DNA from: Symsagittifera roscoffensis
Lineage: Eukaryota > Xenacoelomorpha > Acoela > Convolutidae
Length of the DNA: 64,000 nt
NCBI RefSeq assembly: GCF_963678635.1
Contig: NC_087068.1
Coordinates: forward strand, 51,310,563-51,374,562
Direction: 5' to 3'
The notes beneath the pieces are model-generated. The model was not told the DNA's origin and ran no database searches. It saw only the letters and a list, made by a program, of their open reading frames with translations. Positions 54,220-64,000 of the stretch are shown piece by piece. How positions within the stretch are numbered: position 1 is the stretch's first letter; every line of letters begins with the position of its first letter. The translations under genes were made by a program, and so were the position numbers.

Positions 54220-56834
54220 AGATAGTCCAGATGATGACGATATCTACCCCTTCCTCGTAGATGCACCCGATAATAGAGGACAACATAATCTTTGCAAGAA
54301 TTTCCTCCTAAAATTGTTTGAACCCGGAAACAGCCCATGTAAAGAAGAGTTCCCAGATGTAAAAATAAAAAGACAAATTATTGATCACTATCTGAAAGAT
54401 ATATGTAATTTAACACAACAATACGGCATCTACACCATAGAATTCAGCACACCAAACCCGAATCACCGCAAATATGTAATTCAAACAGACGATCTTGACT
54501 TAGAATTTTCAAAAGTATTCTTAGAATATATAAAAAGCATACAATATCATAACTCACAAACAGCAAACTCCATATTTACTAATGAAGTTTTTGCAATAAT
54601 ATATAGTTATATTTCAATATTAGAAAACGAAACCCCAATCCCAAATATCTCACCGACAGAGACATCTAAACATATAAGGGTACGACATGAAATCACACTA
54701 GTTTCAACTTTCCTACATATAATTAAAGAAAATTTCACTAAAGATGAAGTTTCACAACATACAAAACATGACTTACAAAAAATTTTGGCATGGTTTATAA
54801 TAGATTATTTCACACATAATATAGATTTAATTTCACAAGCAAGAAAAAATATCAGACCTCAAAATTCAAACGATGATACCGCCATCACAGAACAGTCAGA
54901 CTACGTTTGGGACCCCGAATGGTCTCATTATGCATTCATAAATATCCCACAATCAATCTCAAGTCAAGCAATATGTACAATATCTTATACAAGAGATTAT
55001 GTAAGAGTAGTACCATTAACCATTGATGCAACACCATTAAACTACAATACATTTTTACCTGATACGCGAAATAACAGTTTAAATTCGACCGTCATACACA
55101 ATGAAAACCTTAATGGAACTAGGAACCTCACTAAACAAGATATTCAAACACCATCACACTTCATAAATGAAGAAATCGTCCAAACAACAACAACTACACA
55201 ACAAAGTATTTCACCGATACGTCCAAACTTAACAACACCAAGAAATACAAACACTTCACTAGCACAAGTAACCTTACAATCAACCGTTAAACCTTCGGTT
55301 GCTCCAAAATATTCACAAATGGATTATCAAACATGTAGACCCGTGACAGTACCGTCAAAAACACGCAGAACGTTAACAAGAAACACTTTTGCGGAACACA
55401 ACTATAATTACGCACATTCATCAAAAACAAACTATCCCCCACGAAAAAATAATAATAATCAGATAAGATCTCAATATTGGGATAACCCAATGGCAACAAC
55501 CAACTCAGTAAATTTTCAAACTAATTCACATCCTCCACAGGATCGTAGTGAAAATTACCCATTCTTTCAACAAAATAAAAATAAAAAGCAAGCACCCCAT
55601 CAAACGGATTATTTATCCTCTGATGATGATTATTTACAACCAGATATATTTGCACCATATACTCAAGAATATCGTGGACAAGGAGTGCAAAAACGACGAA
55701 CATATCATAGAATTTTTTCTCCACATCCAACAGATACACAAAATCGAAACACTAGTTCGAAAAGCATATTCATTAAATACACATGACTATAAAAACACAA
55801 AATTGACAGAAATCTTAATGATGACCTTAACACCTCAATTAAGGAAAATAGCAATAGAAAAGAGAGCATCCCATCCCTCCTCAATTCGAGAGCCCGATCT
55901 AGATTTTCGAAAACTAGTAGACAAACTAGAGCAAGCGGAAATCACAATGAAACTTGAAGAAACAGAAAATCTGAAGTTACAATATGTTAATCGAATTGAA
56001 ACAAATACCACAAATATCAACAACATACAGGAATCAGATACAGACCTCGTTGAAAAAATAACTGAAATACTAAATATTTATGAAAAACACCCAAACTTTA
56101 AAGGCAAACCATCTTTTAAAAAATGGTGTAATTATTGCCGACGATACGGACATAGTATTTCTGAATGTAGACAAAAACAACAGGATAACCAAAACAAACC
56201 TCAAAAATATAAAGAACCAAATAAATCATTCTATCAATACATGAAGAAAGATCAAAATCTACCAAACAAAAATGTATACAGCAACAACAGTTCAGGAAAA
56301 CCACTTCCGAACAAAACCAATTACACGAGAACTCAATCACCATATAACTCAAGTTATAGAGGAAGATCACCAGAACGAAGACATACACAGAATTCTTCAC
56401 AAAATCATTATAATCGACCAAATAGTCGAAATAACTACTCCAGATCAAATTCAAATACAACACAATTTGTTTCTAGATCTAATTCCCAATCAAACATAAG
56501 GAATAAATACTATTCAAACAATCAATCACGAAACTCATCATATAATAGAAATAGAAACTACTCAAATAATCGAATTAGAAGTTATTCAAACAACCGAAAT
56601 CAGAATTACCCGAACAATCGATCAAGGAATAACTCATATAACAGATCAAATTATCACAGATCAAACGATAATTATCAAAACAGATCACGAAACAATTCAC
56701 AAAATCGACATTCAAGTTATAATAATCGTTATAGAAATTATTCCCAATCACCACACAGAAATAATAACCATTATAATAATTCTAAAAATCGCCACAGAAG
56801 TAGTACACCCAAACATCAAAGACATATTAATTAA
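54194..56834 (+). pseudogene. gag: Gag, copy 2 (600-bp deletion)
   Basis: The N-terminal and linker regions are uninterrupted (54194 to about 55743), unlike copy 1. A deletion at about 55743 then removes the start of the capsid domain equivalent to 19072-19671 of copy 1 and shifts the frame; the join shows two bases of microhomology. The downstream part is open: capsid end, CCHC knuckle (CNYCRRYGHSISEC) and a long Arg/Asn/Ser/Tyr tail with many RN and SYN repeats resembling nucleic-acid-binding tails. A TAA at 56832-56834 separates it from Pol in the same frame; copy 1 has CAA there. Confidence 0.85.
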
Positions 56835-59800
56835 GTACAATCAAATGAAGAAACAACATCAGACCCCCCAGGTATTGATGACACAGGAAATAACGAACTA
56901 CAACTAAATAAAATAAACTGTGGATCATCAGACTCAGAAAGCGATACAGAAAACACTATCTCCATAAATATGATAGCAGTTGAAAATGACTACGAACCTA
57001 TTATATATGAACAACCTTTTTCATCACATATATATGAAAATCAATTAGAAATCCTTCACAATTATTATATTGAACCCATCCATACTACACAAACGGCACA
57101 AGAAACCAACGAAATTAACACTGTAAATAAATCCAATGAAAATGACAAAACAAAATGCTTGAATACAAATCACATATATCAAAATATACAAAAAAAACAA
57201 CCCAAAGAAAAAAAATTGGACAATACCATTTCTTTTAGAAAGTCCAAGAAACAAAGAATTTCAACCACCAGATCTTGAAATTGATTTTTTAATTGATTCA
57301 GGAGCAGAATCAAACATAATAAACATTCCCACATGGAATGAAATCAAAACATTACACCCAAAATTAACACCTCTTGCAACCTCCAGTAAATTAGCAACAG
57401 CACAAGGATCAACATTGGTAAACTATGGAAAAGTTCAATTATTTTTTCTCCCCACAAGAACGATGGAGCAAAATAAAATTTTAAATAAACCATTTAAACA
57501 AATATTTCATATCACTGATATTAAGCACAATATCATTGGAATACCATTTATCTCTAAATATATACCAACAATCAACATCTTGAATAGTAAAATACTAATC
57601 AAAGATAAGTACACAAAAACAAAAGACACAGCCCTAACATTTTTTCAAAGATTAAATAAACAACCACCATTCTTTTCAAAGTTTTATCCAATTTATAACC
57701 AACAACGAAAACACCTGAAACCACTATCAGGAAACATATATAATTTTTCAATAAAACAAGTTCACCAATATGATGAAAATCAAAACAAACAACACACTAT
57801 ATGTCAGACTTTGAAATCAAACCTATCCATAAGTTTTTCAAAATCACAATTTCATCCATAAAATATTTGAAAAAACGAATTCAGATATTATTTCGCTACA
57901 TGTATACATTAATACACCGTATCAAGTAACATTACCCTTAGGACTTTTAGGATATTGCGAAACCAACGCTACGATATCACCAATGCATGAAAAAGCATAC
58001 CGCGTAAATAATATACTCCAATTATTAGATATTTGTCAATCCACAATTCTTTATGAAGAATTATCCATAAATAATATAATAAGTAATGAAAAAAGAAATA
58101 CATATTATTTCACAAAAACCCCATATTTCAAACCTACATTCAACATAAAAAACTATACAGAGGATCAACAGAAATTTTTAACGGTGTTTACCTTCCAACA
58201 TTCACAAATAACACAAGACGAATTTGATAAGTTAGCCAAACAGCTAATAAAATATTCATCAGTTTATGCAACATCCAAATTTGATGTTGGCAAAATCAGT
58301 TCATCACTACATCTCCCGTTAAAACCTGACGCAGTTTTCAAAAAAAACAAAGAGCAAGTAAAGTACCAATTCATTTACACGATAAAGTGAACAGATTACT
58401 CGATATTTTAGAGCAATACAAAATTATCTCACCGGTAAACAAAGAAGAACAACCAAAAGGTAACACATTTATCAACCCTGTTATCATCCTAGCAAAAGGA
58501 GAATCATTAAAAATAGTTCTAGACGCTAGATATCCTAATTCACTAATAGACGAATCAAAATGCAATTGGCCTATTGAACCAATACAAGTTATTTTAACAA
58601 AAATAAACGGAAAACAATTCACAACCGCAGATATGAATAGTGCATACAATCAAATGTCACTAGATGAACAATCGCGACGCTTAACACAATTTGTTATTGG
58701 AAATCAACAATATGAATTCAACCGCCTATTGTATGGAATATCCATAGGACCAGCAGCATTTTCAGCTTTTATGAGCAAAATTTTTAGACCACTAATACTC
58801 AAGAAGAACGCAATCACCTATTTAGACGATGTTTTTATACAATCACAGACAAAAGAAGAAATGTTTAAAGTTTTAGAACACTATCACAAAATACTTCAGA
58901 ACGAAAATCTGAAGGCCGCCCCCGATAAATCACACTTCTTTTTAACACGAGTTAAATTTTTAGGACACAATATAGAAAAAAAGACAATCATTCCATTAAA
59001 ATTACGCATTGATGCTATTCAGAAGCTTCAACCACCAACAAACAAAAAAAAATCCAAGAATTCCTTGGAATGTTAAATTTTTTAAGCAAATACGTCTATA
59101 AAATGCAATTATACTTAAGACCATTCTATAATATACTTAGACAACAAAATAATTTTGAAGGGAATACAGAAAATCAAACACGATTTGAAGAAATTAAAAA
59201 ACTCTTAACTGAACAAATTTCGAATACAATTCCAAATCAACCATTCTATGCAATGTGCGATGCTTCGAATTTTGGCATCGGCGCAGCATTATTACAATCA
59301 CACAATGGTACAAACAAAATGAACCTTATATCAGCAAATTCTCGATTATTCACTCAAGCAGAGCTACGACTCTCAACTCTAATGAGAGAATGTACAGCTA
59401 TAATCTATACACTTACAGAATATGAATTTCTGATACTTGGATCAAAACATCCAACAGTTCTATTCACAGATCACAAACCAATCATTTTTCTCTTTACACA
59501 AAAGTCCAACCGAAATCACCGAGTTTATAGATTTCAATTAATTCTAATGAAATTTCCAAACTTACATATAGTTTGGACAGCAGGAAAAAATCTTGCATTA
59601 CCAGACACATTAAGTCGAAATACACCACCTGAATTACTTACACGTAAAACTACAGTTGAAATACACAAAAATATAAAATTTTACCTTGCAGAAAACGAAA
59701 CATCACCCCGACTAGAATGCAAATATGCAGTAAAAACTGACGTTGAACAATCACAGATAAATAACCTACAACACTTCCCACTTTACTTAGATTGCCAAAA

Positions 59801-61833
59801 TAACCACTACGAAGTTGATCTACTTGGAACATCAACTTTCAAACCAATTCCATATTCACAAGGGATAAAAAATAACACCCAACAAAAAAGAATAAAACAA
59901 CACTCGCTTTAAAAAGATCTTTTCCCGTTAATTGAAAAAGAAAACCTAACTGATAAAATAAATTTATCAGGACCACAAACAAACGATTCAAAATACACAA
60001 TAAATCAAGTTTTTGGCTTCCATGACCCACTTGACACAATTCCTTTATCTAAATTAGAAATTGAAAACATTTTTCTCCCTCCAACAGAAAAAATTACAAT
60101 TAATACCTTGAAACAATATCAAAATCTTGACCCAGTAATTAAACAACTAAAATTATGGCACAAATATAAAACTAAACCCGTAAAAGCAGATACCACAATT
60201 TTAGGAAATAAAACACTACTCCGATATTTTCGAAAATTTAATAATACAACAATTAATGAAAACACAGACCTTCTAGAATACCAATTAAATGAATCAACAG
60301 TTCCCTGTCTCCCTTTAAGTATGATTCTCATAGCTTTTAACATTTCACATACACAAAACATTAAAGGACACTCTGGATCAGAGAAAACATATTCAAATTT
60401 CATACAAAACTTTTATTTCCCAAATGCACCAATTTGGATAAAAGTACTATGCAATGATTGTATAGTATGTCAGCTAAATAAACCTTATCCAAATCAAAAA
60501 CAAATAGCACAAAAACAAGATTTTAAAGGACAAAGTTTGTACTTTAACCACCGTATTTCATTTGATACAAAAGGACCAATTTCACCATCATCCGAAGGAA
60601 ACTCCTACATTATGATAATTGTTGACGCATTTACACATTATGTAGCACTTAACCCAGTACCACATTGTAACGCTTATTACGCTTACACAACACTTTATGA
60701 ACACTGGATAGCCAAGTTCGGACTACCAGAAATTTTAGTTACAGACAACGGTACAGAATTCATAAATAAGGAAATCATCACACTATGTCATTTATATAAC
60801 ATCAAACACAAACCACGTACATCTCATGCACCTTGGACAAACGGCTTAGTCGAAGGTATGAACCGTTCACTACAAGAATATCTTAGATGTATCATCAATG
60901 GAAATGATACAAGATACACCGAATGGTCAGCAGATGTAAAACTATTCCCCTTAGCATATAATTCACAAATCACGACAACTCTAGGAATGTCACCATATGA
61001 AATGGTTTTTAATCAAAAGCCACGCAAACCAATTATGTTTACAGCAAACTCTCATAAAAATGTACAAAGTCATTGTCAACCGAATAAAGACTCAATTTGT
61101 TATAACCTACCTTTACACACACATGATGAAGATCATTTTCATCACCCACAAATTCTTAAATTAGCCTCCGGTACACACACCGAATGGATTTTAAACAGAG
61201 ATAAAAAACAATGAAATTTACCAAAAAGTAACAAAAAAGTTGTTACAAAGGCAAAACATTAATGAACAAATAAAATCACGCTTTACACCAGCCTCCGATT
61301 TAAAAATTGGAACATTTGTTTTAATACCCAATTTTAACACTCAAAAAGGAATTTCTAAAAAATTACAACCCCTTCGTAAAGGACCATACCAAATAATTGC
61401 CAAACCCACTGACGTCACATATAAAATCACCGACTCAGAACAAAAAGAAATTGTTCAACATCGAAACAATCTATTACCTTATTACCCAAAAGAATACGCA
61501 CTACGCGAACTAACTCAATTATATTCGTTCACAGGTTTAAAAGTTATTCAAAATAACCCGCATACGGAAAATGAAACAAAAAACCAACATGACATTCATC
61601 CCGAAAACCAAAATAAAAAATCAACTACAATAAAAAACGATACAAAAAAGCTAGATCAAAATATTCCTCAAAAAGAAAGAAAAAAGAGAAAAATGACAGA
61701 AAAAATTATACCCCAAGAACAAATCGACAAATCAGTACATAGAGAGTCATCACGACTTAGAAATCAACCACGTAAAAACTATAAAACATTCATCCCACAA
61801 TCTAAAATATTAAAGAAAGTAGAATTTCAATAA
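56835..61833 (+). pseudogene. pol: Pol, copy 2 (multiple frameshifts)
   Basis: All Pol domains are present but in pieces: frame changes in the A-run at 57208-57215, near 57788, near 57872, in the A-run at about 58340-58347, near 59048, a TAA at 59910 and a 2-base loss near 61211. RT with YLDD is in 58387-59076, RNase H (CDASNFGIG, TDHKP) in 59070-59912, integrase with the zinc motif and catalytic triad in 60108-61214, GPY/F and the complete basic C-terminal tail in 61240-61833. This copy shows where Pol truly ends (TAA at 61831), beyond the early stop of copy 1. Confidence 0.9.
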
Positions 61834-62435
61834 CAGCTTTAATTTTACAATTAATAATCTTTGCACCTCTGAAATATTTTGAACTTTCATTTTTCAAAAT
61901 AACATGCTGACAGACCTGCAGCGATTCTAGTTCAAAATTAGCCAATAGGATTCATCCAATCCGTCACCTTCTATAACTCTAACACAAACCAACTAGACGA
62001 ATGATATTAAACTCCAGGCATATCTATAACTATAACTTTGCGACCTCCAGGTCAAAAATAAGCAAACCATTCCAACTTGACAACTAAAATAAATACCACC
62101 ATAATATCATAACCCTCCCTTATCTAATAACCCAAAGATCAACAATATTTCCCCAACTCAGACCTCAAATACCCCCCAAACAAATATGTTAAATTAGCCT
62201 AAAGTAAAAGAACGACCATTTTAATTAGCCTAAAGTATAAAAATCTCAAAAATACCCCAGATCACTTGAAAAGTAAAAATAAAGACAAAGAAGACTTCCC
62301 GAAGACCATAAAATTCGCCCCCAACAATTTTTCACAAAACTCAACCCACTTGTCAAAAAACCAACAAATAATTCGACCACACTTGAAAATTGCCTCAAAC
62401 AACAAAAAATATTTGATCGAGAAGCCATTTCTTAA
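61834..62435 (+). other. Untranslated spacer after pol, copy 2
   Basis: Counterpart of 25766-26358, well conserved though non-coding, including the TTAGCCTAAAGTA direct repeat. Confidence 0.6.
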
Positions 62436-62822
62436 ATGCTCTTCTCTCGATCAGTCAACATAATTCTTAACATTTTCATAAGCTTTTTAACGATATTTAA
62501 ACTTTTAATCATATTTCTTTTTGATACCTTTGAAGCTTTTGTAATAATCTTAATCATTTTTTGCAATATTTTTTTATTTTTCTATTCCATATTTGAACTA
62601 TACCTCCAACTATCAAAAGCCATTGACCATATTCACAGGTACCATTCACAAAACTTATCTAAATTATACGAACCATTTTTAGTAGAACCGATGTTTTTTT
62701 TTACTATTTGTAATTTTTATAACATTTCTATCATCCCTCATCTTGACAATATGCAAATGTATAAAGAAAGCAATCATCACATTCACCTTAGCAACAATCC
62801 TTCTAATTCTTTTTCTAGATGA
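62436..62822 (+). CDS. Small hydrophobic ORF3a, extended, copy 2
   Basis: 128 codons; the first 70 match ORF3a of copy 1 (LIIFLFDTFEAF, ILIIFCNIFLFF). The remainder is the ORF3b region read in a different frame, so the extension is probably accidental. The stop overlaps the ATG of ORF4 as ATGA. Confidence 0.4.
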   Translation: MLFSRSVNIILNIFISFLTIFKLLIIFLFDTFEAFVIILIIFCNIFLFFYSIFELYLQLSKAIDHIHRYHSQNLSKLYEPFLVEPMFFFTICNFYNISIIPHLDNMQMYKESNHHIHLSNNPSNSFSR

Positions 62823-63997
62823 GTACTACAATAAACATAAATTTTTTCACTAAAAGAAATAGATCAAAACCATCAAAAATTGCTAACCAACAATCCCACA
62901 GTCAGTCCTCACCGACATCATCCCAAGATAACCCAACACCACCTACAACTACCCAAAACCCCCAAACATCTACACGAATTTCTTTCCAAGACAACCCATA
63001 TACCTTTGAAGAACGACACGCTCGCTTATCTGAACCACTAGAACCAGTTCAACGCTAAGCACCTCTAAGTGAACCAACATATAACTTATACCCAACAGTA
63101 CCACAAGAATTAAGTAGAATACGAAATCCTAGTCAAAATCAAAATACAGTTGAATTAAATAGACAAATTATACATCCTCGACGAAACCCCCGAAGCTTTC
63201 AAACCCCCCGAGTTCATTTTGATATACCCCAATCCCCATCACAAAGTACTCCAGAAAACCCCATTGGTATACTACCAGAAACCCCTACGCTTCTTTCACA
63301 ACGTAGCACCTCAAGCCTACCCTCAGATTACCTAGGTTCAACACCAACATCTGAACAAATACGTGAAAATCCCTTTAACCCCCCAAACCAAACATCACGA
63401 CTACCATATTGGACAACACAATCATTCACACAAGGTGAACCAAATTTAATCAATGATCCAATAGATATTTCTACGGATACAACAACATCCTCATCACTAC
63501 CAGAAACATTATCACTACCATCAAAACCATCAATAAGCCAGATTTCACCAACGCCTTTTACTTTAAATTTCCCAAATAAACTCGACGCTAGATATCGAGA
63601 ACAATCATCAACAAATATTCCTTTGAGATTAGACTGGAATACATTCACAGCACCCCCACCATTATTTGGACAACACCCAGAAAGTAACAGACTCCACAAC
63701 TGGGCACTAAATAGATTACAATATAGACAAGACATCCACGAAGACATTCGTGATCATAATATCCAAATACTCCAACAAAATAGTCTACAATTAAAATTTG
63801 AAATCACGGTTAAACTAAACAATATTGCTCAACATCCCTACCCATTAAACCCACCAAATATAACAGCTCAATCACTACCACCACCATTTATAACATCTGA
63901 AGTAATATACAAATACGACAGATATACCAAAAAGACAATTGGTTACATCACATTTTATAACCCATACTCAGGATTATCATACACATGTATATTCTAA
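62819..63997 (+). pseudogene. ORF4, Pro/Ser/Thr-rich protein, copy 2 (one stop)
   Basis: Has the ATG missing in copy 1 (MSTTININFFTKRN). An in-frame TAA at 63056-63058 replaces the CAA of copy 1; the frame is open again to the TAA at 63995-63997, overlapping the env start. Between copies the C-terminal third is the best conserved part. Confidence 0.65.
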
Positions 63998-64000
63998 AAA
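63985..64000 (+). CDS. env: Start of env-like gene, copy 2 (cut by window)
   Basis: ATG followed by the same first codons (MYILK) as the copy 1 env-like gene, overlapping the ORF4 stop. Only five codons are inside the window. Confidence 0.6.

Larger units (their letters stand above)
52116..64000 (+). mobile_element. Same retroelement family, copy 2 (truncated by window edge)
   Basis: Same orientation and gene order as copy 1, starting with a 410-bp LTR and running to the first codons of env at the window edge. Base differences from copy 1 are scattered and frequent enough to show that the two insertions are separate lineages of one family rather than a recent duplication. Carries more disruptions than copy 1, including a 600-bp Gag deletion. 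Confidence 0.93.

Overview
The window is nuclear DNA of an invertebrate animal. The base composition is AT-rich, genes are split by introns with recognisable splice sites, and repeats are abundant. I cannot name the species. Two host genes can be recognised. (1) The 3' part of an EAG-type (KCNH1/KCNH5-like) voltage-gated potassium channel gene, + strand, five exons at 4141-10059. They encode the end of S6, the C-linker, the cyclic-nucleotide-binding homology domain and the C-terminal coiled coil. The N-terminal PAS domain, S1-S5 and most of S6 must lie upstream of the window. (2) An FkbM-type (Methyltransf_21) methyltransferase gene, + strand, exons at 38804-39464, 39744-about 39895 and about 42864-43007, with a type II membrane anchor.

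The most striking content is a very large LTR retroelement family. Copy 1 (15424-34314, 18.9 kb) is bounded by two 410-bp LTRs that differ at only about three positions and is flanked by a 4-bp ATAT duplication. Copy 2 starts at 52116 and runs off the right edge. The order is LTR, primer-binding site, 1.2-kb leader, ORF1 (155 aa, basic, unknown), Gag (capsid, CCHC knuckle, Arg/Asn/Ser-rich tail), Pol (protease, RT, RNase H, DD35E integrase, GPY/F module; Ty3/Gypsy type), two tiny hydrophobic ORFs, a Pro/Ser/Thr-rich ORF4, an envelope-like glycoprotein gene, a 598-codon ORF6 of unknown function, a possible short intron, a long 3' untranslated region and the 3' LTR. ORF4/env and env/ORF6 overlap by a few bases, as in compact viral genomes. 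Both copies carry frameshifts or stops, mostly 1-2 base changes in A or T runs. Copy 2 also lost 600 bp of Gag. Comparing the copies shows which frames are real: Gag and Pol share one frame, and ORF1 is open in both copies.

The rest is repeat-rich intron and intergenic DNA: a 30-bp-unit minisatellite with a higher-order duplication (12765-14018), a 579-bp tandem array with internal hairpins (35465-37726) and its scattered relatives, a 48-bp perfect inverted repeat (14801-14900), a roughly 150-bp-arm foldback (11624-11946), a hAT-like MITE family, palindromic ATTATAAT clusters at two places in opposite orientation, several short dispersed families and a broken Copia RNase H fragment inside the FkbM gene.

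No tRNA, rRNA or CRISPR array was seen.
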